From Takifugu bimaculatus (taxonomy: Eukaryota > Chordata > Actinopteri > Tetraodontiformes > Tetraodontidae), in the NCBI GenBank assembly GCA_004026145.2, contig CP034980.1:8546667-8610666 (forward strand): a DNA stretch of 64,000 nucleotides. Direction: 5' to 3'. The notes beneath the pieces are model-generated. The model ran no database searches. It was not told the DNA's origin and saw nothing but the letters and a program-made list of their open reading frames with translations. Shown here one piece after another: positions 1-12,508 of this stretch. Each line of letters starts with the position of its first letter. The first letter of the stretch is position 1. Made by a program: the position numbers and the translations under genes.

Positions 1-263
1 TAGACATTTTACATGCGCTCATCATCATCCAGGGTCTTTCCTCCAGTAGCAGAAGCTTCCAGCCAACATTCCCGCTGGCCTCTACCTGCAGGCTGGCTTC
101 CACATTCATGGGGATTAATAACAGCTTATCTCCTGCATCATAAAATATCTATGAGTCCTGTCTATTTTGTCAGCCGCGGGTAAACAGAGGATCAATAAAT
201 GAAATGGGAGCATTTTGGCCCAAGCGACCACGTTGTGAGGATGAAGACAGACGCCCCCCCCCA

Positions 264-265
<2 letters not shown>

Positions 266-300
<35 letters not shown>
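266..300. repeat. (CA)n microsatellite
   Basis: An uninterrupted CA dinucleotide run of about 35 bases, preceded by a C-run. The peptide-like frames across it are low-complexity artefacts. Confidence 0.95.
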
Positions 301-302
<2 letters not shown>

Positions 303-1045
303 CGTCGCCTCCCGTCTAACAGGCTGTTTATTGGTTCGTTTCATCAGGGGAAAAAAAAAGAGAAAAAATTCACCAGAAGCCAAAATAAATATGAAAATAT
401 CCGCAATGCCCCCCCCCCCTCCACTGAGCTCCAGCGGCCTTGGAAGCTGGTGTGTAGCACAGGCGACGGCGGTTTGGGTGGGAAACAGAACCTTAGCGTC
501 ATTTGCCTGCTGGTGGTTTCCATGGCGGCCGCTCCGATCATTTAGCTGCGGCAGGTTACGGTGGGAGGAGGCGCCAGGAATCTGAAAACGATCCACGTTT
601 CCTTTGGTGGGGGCCTGGATTGACGCTGAACGCGTTTTCCTGCAATGCTGTTTGCAGATTGCAGCTTTTGCAGGCGCTCGGATGCTCCGCAGCTGCACTG
701 GAGATGGTAATTTTATCTCCCTGATGCTCCTTTTGGGAATTTGACAAGCATCTCTGGTATTTAATCAGGATTTTATAGTGACAAACTTCCCATGGTGTTC
801 CTGAGTCTTCAAGAAGGTGCACGCAGGAGGCCATCACTCCCCTCAACATCACTGTTTAAACCTCCTACTACTGGTTCCTGCACGTTTCTGCAAACATCTG
901 CAGATCCACGAGAGCCGCGGAACACTGCATTGGACGGCTATTTCAGGCCGTGCACGAGCTGAATGATGGAGCAGGCGAGCACGTTCAGAGGCGACCCCAA
1001 GCCTGCAGCTGAGGCCTCCTGACCTGACAACCGCAGAGAATTCTA

Positions 1046-1048
1046 CCC

Positions 1049-1079
<31 letters not shown>

Positions 1080-1085
1080 ACACAC
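1046..1085. repeat. Poly-C tract followed by (CA)n
   Basis: A run of about 20 C residues passes directly into a CA repeat. The tract is simple sequence of uncertain exact length. Confidence 0.95.
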
Positions 1086-2017
1086 GCCAAACGCTGATAA
1101 ATACGTGATATAGCGATGATATGCTGGGAAAGTGCATCAGTCACGTTTAATGTTTTGACTCAAGGTTGGGAGACGGGAATCAGATCCGTGCTCAGGTTTG
1201 TCCATTAACGGGATATTCTGTCATTCCCATCCGGGCTCCTCGCGGCAGAAGAGTTGCACGAGAGTTTTACCCCTGAATCTCACGTCGTCGATAGGTGTCA
1301 CCTTCTCGTAGATCAGGCTGTTAATGTTCTAATTCTGGGTTCAGAATGATCAGGAATTCTCTGAAAATGATGTAAATTCTTCAGAATAATCCAACACAAA
1401 AAGCCGTGTAGAAAACAGCAACAATCGGTTGTTGCTTTCGGAGCATTCCTGGCGTATTTAAAAATCCAGATGAAAGATTTTCGTTAAAAACTGCGTTCTA
1501 ACAACACTCGATCCTTCGGCTAAAATATCGTGTTTGCCACAGAATCAAACAATCCGTCTTTTCAAAGAAAAGCAGGAATAGCAAATGTGTTGCAGCGTGT
1601 AATATAATTTAGCATAAACGCATCCCAGAGTAAAACGCCACCGTGGAGAATATGTTTCTCCTAATAAAAGCAGCTCTACTTAATAACACTTCTCAGTGAC
1701 AGCGCCTCCCTTCCCCACTGCGGATATTACCTCTGCAGCAATCTAATAAATATATCCGCCAAGGATTCGAAAGGGGATATTGAAATATAACATGAACATA
1801 TATTGCTATTTATTACTGTATATGGGACAAAGAAACGGGGCCGTGAAGCTGCGGGTTTTTTTCTTCTTTTTGCCTGTTTTTGTCACCGTCAGCATCCGAA
1901 AAATAAACGAGAAAATAAAAATTCTTGTTTTAATCGCGGTTTTTTTTCTGCTTTCAATAACGATCAGACACGATTATGGAAGCAGGGAAAAGGATTCTGT
2001 GTCTCATTGTCCCCACG

Positions 2018-2071
<54 letters not shown>
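2018..2071. repeat. (ATT)n trinucleotide microsatellite
   Basis: About 17 perfect ATT units. The tyrosine- or leucine-rich open frames across it come from the repeat and are not genes. Confidence 0.95.
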
Positions 2072-2571
2072 GGTGTTGTTGTTTAATACAAAAAGAACTG
2101 GTCGCAGAAAAGAGGTGTGAACATTATAAATATTAAAAACTTATATAAAATAAAATATTAAATATTTTCGTCACTTCGGCACATTATAGAATATCCAGTT
2201 TTTGTTGGAATTAAACGGAGCTTGTTTACGCAACAACACGGAGAAACTTTAAAATAATTCCAATTAAATAAGGCCGATAAAATTATGATAATCTGCTAAT
2301 TGTTACTTTAACTAGAACAATTATTACTGCTATTATTAAAACTATTACGAATAATGCTGCTACAATTAATAATAAGTATTATGAGGATTTTTAAAAATGG
2401 ACACAAGCTATTGAGATAAGTAAATATCCTGTGCAACTATGATTGATTTAAGCTTAATTAACCTCCAACTTCAACCTCCTGTTTTCATCTGATACATGAC
2501 GTCAGTGGTTTATAAATCTAATCTAGAAAAAGAGAAGTTGAATTTTTTTACTTTTACCTTTTTATAGGAAA

Positions 2572-2574
<3 letters not shown>

Positions 2575-2646
<72 letters not shown>
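2575..2646. repeat. (GT)n microsatellite, about 36 units
   Basis: A 72-base perfect GT dinucleotide array. It is the longest dinucleotide array in the window and is likely polymorphic. Confidence 0.97.
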
Positions 2647-2649
<3 letters not shown>

Positions 2650-3449
2650 CAAAGATATAAACTAGGAATTAAGAAGAGCGACTGAGAGAACCGAATCGGA
2701 ACCGATCATCTTATTTACACCAGATGTGGATTGAATCACTATTTACTATTTAATAATTAACCAAACGCAAAGAACGCAACGTGAATATTTAATGCGTGGA
2801 TGCAGAGGTGCGTGTGGGGGCGTGAGCGCGCACATCTGTGATTTTCATTTCCACACAGGTCATGAGAAAACTCCTCCCTCCCCGAGAATCGACTGAGCTT
2901 TAAAGGACATCAGGCACCAACTGGAGTGTTTTAATAATGTAAATATCTGCTTTTATATCTGATGCATCCGAGTAAACATGTAATAATCTGCCTCGAACCC
3001 TCCCGGGTTGGTGTCGCTTTGGTGTGAAAATACACTTTACAATGGTTAAAATAGGAGAGTTGGATAATTAATAACAGCTCATTTGGAGTCATTTTAATGA
3101 CATTTTTATCAATGACACCATAGTTGGGGTCGAAATTACTAAAGCAGCAGTCGGAGACCCTAATTAAAGCTCTTTAAAATGACTTTTTACGCATCGTGGA
3201 TGGACGAAATTAACTATATACGAGCACATTTGTTTTGCTATTTAAAAATATATATATTTTCCTAAATTCAAAGGTAGCAAAATTTCCTGTAATTCACGTT
3301 TCTGAACCGTTTTTTAAATATATTGGATACGCGATATTTTTATACCAAATACTAAATCACCACGACCTTCCAAAATTAAAAAAAAAGGTTTAGGGATGAG
3401 AATAATACAAGTCTTATATTTAGTAACGTGGACATAATCAGTAAGTGTA

Positions 3450-3520
3450 TGATAATAATAATAACAATAATAATAATAATAATAATAATAACAATAATAA
3501 TAATAATAATAATAATGACC

Positions 3521-3560
<40 letters not shown>

Positions 3561-3582
3561 CCATAATAATAATAATAATAAG
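3450..3582. repeat. Interrupted (AAT)n microsatellite
   Basis: About 130 bases of AAT units with AAC interruptions and two identical GACCAT interruptions, the second followed by more AAT units. The duplicated interruption suggests slippage or unequal exchange. Open frames of Asn or Ile runs here are artefacts. Confidence 0.95.
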
Positions 3583-3881
3583 GCCTTTTTCCAGTTTGCT
3601 TTGCTATTTCATCTCATTCATCCTGATGAAAACATCCTTCATCCCTTCATTAATGGAGACTCCAACACCGATTCATCAGCACTTCCTGCTCAGTCCTTGC
3701 TCTCCTCTATCACCCGGGCCTCCTACATTAATAAAACAGATTGCCGACTAAAGCTGTGCTCTGCTCCTGCGTCGGACCGGACAGGTCAAAGGGACACTCG
3801 CACCTGTGAGTGTGTCCAAGGTGCGTTTGGGAGGGAACAAATATCAAACATCATAACGGGGAGCAGGTGTCATGCTTTTAC

Positions 3882-4389
3882 CTGTTAATCTGTCCTTCGC
3901 GAACCGTCTGCTGCTCTCCATCCACGGGAAGGTAAAGTTCGCATTCCCCATCCCCATCCCGGGCACCGCGGGGATCCCGGCTCCGATGCCCGCGGGATGC
4001 GTCGAAGGGGGCGGATGCGGCGCGGCGGCGGCGGCGGCGGACGGAGGCGGCATGGGCCTGTGCGCCGGCACCCGGATCACCCCACCGGCGCCGCCCGAGT
4101 TCACGTTAACGTTCATGTTCATGCTGACGTTCATGTTCATGTTAACGTTATAGGAGCCGGCCAGGCCCGCCGCCGCCGCCGCCATGGAGCAGGCCGGGTT
4201 GTAGACGCTGTTGTAGCCGTTGCTGTACACGTTGGGCGCCAGCGCGTAATCCGGGTCGGGGGTCCGGTTGGGCAGCATGCAGCCGCTGGACTGATCCGAG
4301 CTGTTGAGGATCTGGTCGATGCCGAAGCTGATGGGCTCATGCTGCTGCTGATGCGTCTGATTCACCTCCTCGATCCCGGTGTGCTCCAT
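3882..4389 (-). CDS. tlx2: TLX (T-cell leukemia homeobox) transcription factor, exon 1 only, tlx2-like
   Basis: This is the N-terminal coding exon of a TLX/HOX11-family homeodomain transcription factor, a nuclear regulator of neural and spleen development in vertebrates. The 169 codons start at the ATG at 4389. Residues 17-28 read HEPISFGIDQIL, which holds the Eh1 Groucho-binding motif. GGVIRVPAHRP is a TLX-specific block. FPWM at residues 154-157 is the PBX-contact motif, followed by ESSRRFAKDRLT. A strong donor (gtaaaag on the minus strand) follows after one base of the next codon, matching the family's exon 1 boundary. Alanine tracts and a degenerate Met/Val-Asn repeat lie in the middle. 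The homeodomain exons are off the left edge. RRFAKDRLT resembles TLX2 more than TLX1 or TLX3. The family is near certain but the paralogue number is less so. Confidence 0.9.
4100..4151 (-). repeat. In-frame hexamer repeat inside TLX exon 1
   Basis: On the coding strand, units of the type ATGAAC, GTTAAC and GTCAGC alternate and encode an NMNMNVSMNMNVNVN tract. It is a degenerate coding minisatellite in the region between the Eh1 and VIRVPAHRP motifs. Confidence 0.85.
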
Positions 4390-5340
4390 ACTTTCAGTTC
4401 CTCTTCTCGGTGATGGACTATTCGGGGGTTTTCGGCGGCTGGATGGATTATGATCATGTAATTTGCGTTCAGGGGAATGGGCCTTTTGTGTCGGGCTGCT
4501 TTTCTTTCAGAAACATGGGCCTGCTCTATTCCCAGGAAACTTGTAAGGTCTCCAGCGCTTTCCCAAATCTTGCCATCATTTTTGTCCAGCAGTGGGATCG
4601 AATGTTCCCTAAAAGAAATGCCTCTCCGTGGGGCTTAGGGAGCGCGTATCCATCTTCCCCATCAGCCTAGAGAACCTAACAACAAGTGAATAAAAGAGCA
4701 GAAGAAGCCAGGCGATTATCCGGAGTACTCACGGGCAGAAATCCTGGATTTATTTTTGGACGAAGGCTGGCTGCGCTTTGTTCGCCTTATTCTGGCAGAA
4801 ACGCCTCGCACGCACGGGGCATGATCGGGCGCGCAGGCTCGTCTCATCAAACACGCAAAAAAAAAAAAACCCAAAACAGACCCAAAGAGGCGAGAGGGAG
4901 ACGGTGACCTCGCTGAGCTGCAGGCGTGAGCGCAGCGCGGCTCTGTCGTGCTGGACGTGGAAGCGCGTTTCAGCAGGTGAGAAGAGCCTCTGCGTAAAAG
5001 CTGCCATTCGGTCATCCAGCCTCCCTCCCCTCCCCATCCCCTCCCCTCCCCTCCCTCCTCCGTTGGGCAGTTGTTCTTCCTCGAATGTCTTAAAGAAGCC
5101 GCAGCATTGTTTATTTCCTGCAGCCTCCCGAGGTCTGAACAGGCTTTGCGCCTCTTCAATGGCGCTCGGAGGCGCGGGGTCGTTTCCAGAGCTTCGGGTC
5201 AGAACTACAGAAGCTGCTCGTTCCATTCATTCTCCCAACGTCTCTCATTGATCCCCCCGCAAAGAAAACAATATTTATGCTTTCAGAAAAGGCCCATTAT
5301 GACCGAGACATTTTAATTTCCTGGTGCCTCTCGTTAATAT
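4390..5340 (-). promoter_or_regulatory. TLX 5' flank with G-rich tract
   Basis: This is the sequence immediately upstream of the TLX start codon on the minus strand. It is rich in CpG near the gene and contains an approximately 40-base pure C/T tract at 5020-5060, which is a run of G-triplets and G-quadruplets on the TLX sense strand. The transcription start is not determined, and no clear TATA box was seen. Open frames here are antisense or low-complexity shadows. Confidence 0.45.
5020..5060 (-). repeat. Homopurine (G-rich) tract upstream of TLX
   Basis: On the minus strand this is repeated GGGG/GGGA units with single A spacers. It fits the pattern of a G-quadruplex or triplex-forming element about 630-670 bp before the TLX ATG. 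Confidence 0.75.
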
Positions 5341-7304
5341 TTAGAAATGTAGACACTGTCCTCGTGGGCGGGCAACACCCCGGCTGACTTTATGGGTTCT
5401 GGACATTTTAAAGTTGCCTTTCAGATGTGAGTGCAGCTGTGGTCTGCTTGATGAGATTTTCTGTCCGAATTCTGGGCCGTCTGAGAGTTCTCCTCCCGTT
5501 GGACGTGATTTGGTGCCGAATCTGACAGCAGCACTTTTTAAGGCCACAGTGACCCACGGCGGCTTCCCCACTCTTAACTGGCCTCTCACCAGTTTGAATC
5601 CAAGTTTAGGGAGCAGGGATGGGTTAAATTCTTTGCTAGTGAGCGTATTTATTCATTTGACGCTACATTACGTAAAAAAGATAATCTGGGCAGACAAAAA
5701 AGGGCTGTCCAGATTTTCGGTGCAAATTCCTAAAAATCAAGGCTCAATATAATAAAAATAATTAGAAGCCACTGATGTGCTGCTGAGTGCTGGAGGGTGG
5801 AGGCCTGGCTGAGACAGGACACGCGGGGAACCGTCACCATGAGGGAGACAAAGCGTGTAGCCGTGAAAAAACAACGTCGTTACAGAGATGGACAGACTGA
5901 TGATCTCCCAAATAAATAGCATCCGGGGTCACATCACCAAAGCAAACCTGAGACACGCGTGCGCCGCTGATTTGCACAAATTATTTAACCTTTTTCCGCC
6001 CGGAGCGACGACGCGCCGATAGCCGAGGTCTCAATTCAATAAGGATGAAATATGGCTCATAATAAAAGCGCGACACGGGGAAAAACGAATTTAATATATC
6101 ACCGTTTTATTACGCACTTATTTCACTTTCCCTGCGAATAAAGATATCTCTCAACCGCACGAGGTGGCTAGAGGGAAGCATAAAAATCAATTGCGTGGAT
6201 GCGGGACCGTATCAATAACGGCGCGGAGACATTAGCTCTGTTTATGTTTGCTGAAATGAAGCGGGGACGAGCGGGAGCGGCGGACCCGCACCCTGACGCG
6301 ATGATTGTGTGTTTACACAACCGGAAGATGGAAAACTCATGTCAGCAAAGATCTGGTGTCGGATCCTCAGTCGTCAGAGGAGAGATTTATTAGAGTTTTA
6401 CGCAGACCCCCATTAATGTGCATTTTCTGTGGCTGCGAGAACGTCAGGATCGGGTCTTCCCGGAGCCTTTTTTGCTTGTTTAAAATGACTCTGTTGCAGC
6501 AGCTTGTTTGGATTTTTACATTTTACAAGTCATTTTATACAACAGTTAAAGTCCCTAAGTCCCAACAGCCTCTAAATGTATGTTATTGGAAATTAAAATG
6601 GAGTTTGATACTTGTTTAATCGGATATTTTCGAATCCATATTGATGCAGAAGTTGGGAATGAAAGAATTTTAATTAGATAATGTAGTCACGCCACAGGCC
6701 CTTTTATTTGTTGTACAATTAAGCTGCTTGTGTTTTTCTTGTCGTGGTTGGAAGGTTATCCTTCAGAAATGGGGCTAAAACACCTCTGCACCATCTCTGC
6801 CCAACACTTGATTCCCTTTGAGACTCGGCAGCTCATGTTTAAAGCAGTTTCTGACATTAAAACCTCCAACTATGGAGAATCGACCCTTTCTGCGGGGTCA
6901 CGTGGTCGGAGTTACCTTCCCTGAGCTGATTTTTCGGTGACCTGCAGATTTTAAGGCGTGTGCATGATTGCCTCTGCTCGCTCCCGCTGACGTCTCCATC
7001 CCCTCTGTTGTTTGACACCTCTCCATCTGCTGCCGTGGTGGCACTGATGTTTCTGCCCCCCCAGGAGGACGATCGGCGTTTATCTAATAAGCTATAGCAG
7101 CGAAATGTGCAAGGGCTGAAATGATTACGCTTTAAATAAAGATACCTGCCTCGTTATGTGGCGCCGTCAGTTATCCAATAGACCAACAGGAGGACCTGCC
7201 TATGGCTCCTTAATGCGCGCGTCACATGACGCACCGCTGGACTGTCAGCAATTTTACTAATGCAATAAAACCCCTTTGCCAATTAAGGACACCCCCACCC
7301 CCCA

Positions 7305-7336
<32 letters not shown>

Positions 7337-7345
7337 GCACACGCA
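7305..7345. repeat. (TC)n(AC)n compound microsatellite
   Basis: A TC dinucleotide run passes directly into an AC run with a few ACGC variants. Confidence 0.95.
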
Positions 7346-8094
7346 CTCAATATGAGAGCTCCTCACGGATTTTGCCCAAAGGCGTTGTCTATGGTTGCCG
7401 GCTGTGCGTGATGAATCGTTATCTCCAGGCCACGCTGCTCATCTGGGTAATAAAGTACCAGCAAAGCGGAGACAAAAGGAATTTGTCACAGTTGCCTCCC
7501 CGATACATCAGTGACCTACCGGTAGATTTCCTCCTGGTTCGGGAGACTGCTGCCAAAATGAAAGACAAAGGCAAAAAGGGAGAGTCGGCACGCGCAAACT
7601 TGACTGATGACCCGGCTGAGGCCTGGTTTAAGGGTCAGAAAAGGCAATTTAAGACAAAAAAAAAAAAGGCCGGAGTGAGATGCAGGTGTTCCGGCCTCGC
7701 AGGTGCTTAAACGCCCCAGTCAGAAGATGTTTTGCACTATTTGCTGCTGAGCAGTTGGTTAAACGGTTGGTTGTTCATCACAGGCCATGAGATAATCACA
7801 AAATGACACTGGAACCTTTAGATTAACTGATATAGTCACAAGTTTGGTTAATTTAATGGCGTCTGCTAATGCGACCGAGGTCATTACGAAGTCGAACTAA
7901 TTAAAGATTAAAGTTTGATTGATAAATCAAAGGAAACGATGGTTCGCGTGCTGATTGGTGCTGAGAAGTTTCCTCCAAACTTTATAAAAGAAAAAAAACT
8001 GTCTAGAGAGAGCAGACAGCCGCTGCGTCCGATAATGGATGTCTGGCCGCTAAATTGTCCGATAACCACCACATTTCAACTGACATCTGGAATT

Positions 8095-8146
8095 AGAGAG
8101 AGAGAGAGAAAGAGAGAGAGATAGAAAGAGAGAGAGAGAGAGAGAT
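8095..8146. repeat. (GA)n microsatellite
   Basis: About 50 bases of AG repeats with a few AAAG and ATAG interruptions. Confidence 0.95.
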
Positions 8147-11100
8147 TAGTGTGACGAGCTCTGTCATCTTTTTCCTCTTTCTCAGGCCACATTTTGATGT
8201 TTTGGATTTAAACCGAACTGTAAACATCAAAGACCCATCTCTGTTTCTATCAACCCCCCCTTAACTTTATTTTAAACTGCAGCTTTCAACATGCCTGAAT
8301 AGACAGTAAAAATAAACACACGTACAAGTTGAAATAGTGGCAGCAGCATTAAAACTCAGGCGTCTCCTGGAGAGTCTTCATCGTGATGAAGGCAGGAGAG
8401 GACTCGTTAACAGGATTAAAGCAGAGCAGCATTATTTAGTCACAAAATCACTGTTTCCTGGAATTAAAACACTTTTAATCGTCTTTATGTCCTGAGATTT
8501 TGGGACCGTTCAGAGTCCGTCCACAACTTCAACGTTTAAATGGATGCAATTTTAGACACAGAATATGTCGTAGAGCATAATACAAAAAAACAGAGGAAAA
8601 TGTTTATTTTTTCATTATTATGGACAACATTAGTTAATATTACCAGGATTCACAGTCACCTCCTGTCTCCAGGTTAAAGGTCAATTTTACCCTTAATAAA
8701 GAGGCCAACAAGGCCACTAACTATTTCCACTAAGATTTTCAACAGAAATTTAAGCTACAGCACATTTAATTACAGCTTGTGTGTTTTTCTTCTTTGTTTC
8801 CATTTTAAGAAAAACCTATATTGAATTTTAGAGGTTAATCCTTTAGCAGCACATCGAGGCGTTACCAAAGTTACAATCGGAGTAGAACATATCATCTAGG
8901 GAGGCAAAACTTGAGGATAGGATTTCCTTCTTGTCACCACAGAAACGCTTCCTCGGGCTGATTTGTCAAAGATTTGCTGTGGAACATCTGTAATCTGCTG
9001 ATTTCAGCCTGCGGCCATTTGATTTTTCTGTTTTAAGCACATTTTTATTTAGCTGAAGACCAGCTCTTCATGAAGATCTAACAGATTAAATATCATCATT
9101 ACCTCTACTGATGTGACCAGAGTATATCTCTAATTTAGAAAACTGCTGATTATTCTTTTGAAAACAGCTCAACAACATTTTGCTAATGAAGATCCGAAAT
9201 GATGTGCAGACCAGCGGGACTGACCCGTGAGATCGCGTGAGCCCTGCAGGAGGATCTTTACTGCTCAGAGTGTTGAGGGTTCCTCCAGACACCCGCCTGC
9301 ACACCGAACCCTCTTTACTGAGAGTGTAGAATTACATTATTCTGCATTTGGAGGCTTCAGTCCTTGACTTCTCGCCTCCCCTCAGGGGAAAACCTGGCGC
9401 CTCCTGCCCGGATCAGACGACTCAAAACTGGACAGAGTGGTGAGGAGGGGAGGGGGGGTGATGAAAGAAGAGAGGAGAAATGCAGGCTGGGACGGTGAGG
9501 ATGGAGGGATGTCACGGCAGACAGCTTTACAGGTTGTTGTTGTTGTTATTATTATTATTGTGATTATTATTATTATTATTATTGACCTGCTTTCACTGTG
9601 GCGGACCGAGGCTCCGGTTGGTTTGGGGCGCGGGTGTAAATGGACACAAAAAGGTGAAATAAAACCCGTCATTTCATTACTCGACGTCAGATTCCTCTCC
9701 TCTTTTTTGCTCCTCTTCCTCTCGAATGCAGACCGATTCATTTTGCTCTTCCCAGCTGTTCGCCTCAGATAAACTTATCGATTAGACATCAGTTAGATTC
9801 CTGGCCAGGGCTTTATTGAGTAAGTTGGTGAACCTTAAAGTGAATTACAGGAACTGCTCTGGCCCCTCCGGTGAACTATTTAGTTGAATCTAATTTGCTT
9901 TGATAAAGACCATCTTTTTTATTGACTCTGATCGCCATTTTCATCTAAACTTTATTGTGACTGTGAGAAGAATGAAGAGGAGGGGACAGACTTAGTTTTA
10001 ATTTTTTATTATTGTTTTTATTACTATTAGTAATAGTAGTGGCAGTATTAGTAGTTCTATAGTAGGAACGTCTCTTATTTGATTTGAGAAAGCTAGAATG
10101 ATAATAACGATTGCCTTCAAATGTATAATTGTAATCTGGATTTGTAATAAAAATCGATTAAATTACGCTAATTCCCTTTTTTCCCTGCGCAAAATCACAA
10201 AAATCCCCATTTTCTCTCAGAGGAAAAAACGAGTTTAATAATGATAAATACTGCAAATATGCTGCTGCCACTGACGTCTTCAATCGGCTCATTAATGGAC
10301 CGATTCGATGTTTGAGCACATTCAACCGCGTAAAAGGTTAAAGCTGATGCTAAATACATTATAAACAAACAAACAAACAAACAAAAAGGTCAAAGATCTG
10401 TGTGCGCAGCCTGTTTCTGGACGCCATCTCTGCTCCCCACACGCGCCGTGCGTCAGTGTAACTGGCCGTTTCTTTGGCTTCTGTCTTGTTTACAGAGCGG
10501 CCAACAGGAGCTCTAATTTAATTTCCTCCGCCGCACTGAGGAGCCACCAGCCGCCTGTCAGGCCGAGCTCAGCGGCTCCATCCCCGGGCAGCAGGCGGGA
10601 GCTGCCCCGAGGCCAATCTGGAGAGAGCAGGGGGTGGGGGGTGGGGGGGTGATGAGGCTGACGTCTGTCTGATAATTATAAATGGATCATAAATGATACC
10701 CTCATGTCATGGAGGCCTTAATGTTAGTCAACACATAAGTTAAATAGAAGTTAAAGACGTTTATTCCGTCACTTATTTTAGCTACTTTAAACACATGATC
10801 TGTGATTTGATTTCATGATTTTCAATTTTTAGCCTCTATTATTGCCCCCATTATTAGGCCTGCTATTACATTTTACGGTGAAAGGGGGGGTAAATGAATG
10901 TTTTTAATAGCTTTTGTATTTCTGGTTGTTATTGGTGATATGAATATAAAGATGATGGTTTTAGAGCACAATTTGTATTATTTTCCAAATTTTAAAATTA
11001 CAGTGGCTTTTCTTATGTTTTTAAGAGGACTGCATATTTCTATGATTCCCCTTTTCTCCAGGAATACACGGAAATAAATTGGAACTCGTAACTGTGGCAA

Positions 11101-11589
11101 CAGCGTGTCAATAAACTGAGCTATGTGCTAAAATTTGACAATCTAATAAAGAAAAATATGAATGTAACAGCGAAAGTAAATAAAACAGACAATTGGTCGT
11201 TGTTTCTTTTTGTTTATTTTTATTTTTAAAAACTATGAAATGTATCCTTCCTGCTTTCATTCCCCGGCTAGTTCTCTTTTTAATTCCGCAGATTGACTGT
11301 TAAAAGATGAATAAAATGTTTGCTTTTTGAGACTGAAGCCTCGTTCGTGTGCAAAACAATGAAATTAAAGTCTGAATTTACTGCTGCATGAATGAAAAAA
11401 CAGGCTTTTGTACAGGAAAGAATGAAGCGTGTGTGTGCAGAGAGAGAAAGAGAGAGATGGCACATTAGGCCTGAGGGTACATCATTATTAGAGTGCCTGG
11501 CCTCCCTCCCCCCTGCCTCCCCCCTCTCCAGCAGGCTCTCCCTCATCCAATCACACGAGGGGCGGTCGGAGGACAAAACAGAGCCGGCC

Positions 11590-11790
11590 TTGCAGCAGCT
11601 TCCGCACCGGGCGCTGCGGTTCTTGCTCTCTAATTACGCCATGATACAATGCAGGGCTCCTCTGCAAATATTCCCACATAAATTCATTGCGCGGCCCATT
11701 AAAGCTACAGCGGGTGAGATCATTTACATCACGCCGGCGTCCCAGTGCAATACAGCCGCGCTGCCGGCTCTCGCAGCGCCGCCGAAAGTG
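11590..11790. promoter_or_regulatory. Candidate conserved non-coding element
   Basis: A non-repetitive, non-coding stretch with dense transcription-factor-like cores (TAATTAC, ATGATACAATG, AAATTCATTG, CCATTAAAG) inside otherwise simple intergenic DNA. The call rests on sequence character only. Conservation could not be tested. Confidence 0.3.
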
Positions 11791-12243
11791 CCAGGTCCCC
11801 CCGGTTGAAGGGCAACCTGGTAGGCATTAACTCAACATAATGTCTCGCAAATTAAAGTATTGCTGGGGCTACCACCGCGGCGTCTGATAAATGTGCTCTA
11901 TTAGGAGGCCCCAAGCTGTGCGCGAAACAATTGATTGCTTGTTTGTGTTTTCATATGGCGTCGGCGAAACACGCGGAGTGATGGATGAGAGGCCGCCATC
12001 TCAGGTTGCCGCCAGTCGATTGCTGCTGGTGCTTTTCCCCGGCGCTTCCCTGCTTCCAACGGCAGCGCTGGTCAGTCTGCCGTGGACACACGCGCACGCA
12101 CACACACACACATGCAATGCGTTTTTTTTTTATTATTATTGAGGCTGCAGTATGGCTGAGAGGAAGGGAGGGGGGCAGGTGTAAGGTGTTAAACTGCAGC
12201 CATGATCACGATGTAGGTCGCCATCCTTAATTGTTGCCTGGGC

Positions 12244-12246
<3 letters not shown>

Positions 12247-12284
<38 letters not shown>
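12247..12284. repeat. (GT)n microsatellite
   Basis: A perfect GT dinucleotide run of about 38 bases. Confidence 0.95.
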
Positions 12285-12286
<2 letters not shown>

Positions 12287-12494
12287 CAGTTGCTCTCAGG
12301 TGTGTTTAAGTGTTTGATGACTCCTGGTTTTGTGTTCCACCGTGATGATGAAGATGCAGGTGCATTTCCTGCTGTTTTGTTGTAGCTCAGTGAAGCATCT
12401 TTATCCTCACAGAGCTGGAACAGATCAAAAGGTCACAGTTTGTGTTAATGCCATTAAAACACTATAGTCTTTCCTTTTCCTTTGCTGCAACCTA

Positions 12495-12508
12495 CCACCA
12501 GAGGGCGC
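12495..12508 (+). promoter_or_regulatory. CTCF-like motif
   Basis: The 14-mer CCACCAGAGGGCGC fits the vertebrate CTCF core consensus at every position I can recall. Binding is inference. Its forward orientation faces the minus-oriented motif at 62081-62096, at the other end of the locus. Confidence 0.45.

Larger units (their letters stand above)
1..3881 (-). other. Intron 1 of the TLX homeobox gene (partial)
   Basis: This stretch lies downstream, on the minus strand, of the splice donor that ends TLX exon 1. I searched both strands for the TLX homeodomain exons and found no open frame resembling them, so the remaining exons must lie beyond the left edge and the intron exceeds 3.8 kb. It holds a CA repeat, a C-run plus CA repeat, ATT, GT and AAT microsatellites (listed separately) and AT-rich unique sequence. 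No gene, tRNA or recognisable transposon is visible. Confidence 0.6.
5341..11390. other. Intergenic region, no gene seen
   Basis: Unique AT-rich sequence with a TC/CA compound repeat (7305-7345), a GA repeat (8095-8146), GTT/ATT runs (about 9534-9583) and an AAAC run (10360-10386). The open frames are short and have no recognised domain or plausible splice structure. Several AT-rich stretches, such as 6040-6140, contain TAAT cores. Confidence 0.5.

Noticed and set aside
192..698. Minus-strand 168-codon frame
   Set aside because: It spans a CA repeat and C-runs, has no domain, and lies within the TLX first intron. No TLX homeodomain sequence is in it.
3997..4413. Plus-strand 138-codon Arg/His-rich frame over TLX exon 1
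   Set aside because: Antisense shadow of the GC-rich TLX coding exon.
4716..5226. Long frames on both strands upstream of TLX
   Set aside because: They overlap each other and a C/T tract, contain poly-Phe and Gly/Arg runs, and show no family similarity.
11392..11808. Plus-strand 138-codon frame
   Set aside because: It runs through a GA-rich stretch and a candidate non-coding element, and has no domain or splice pattern.
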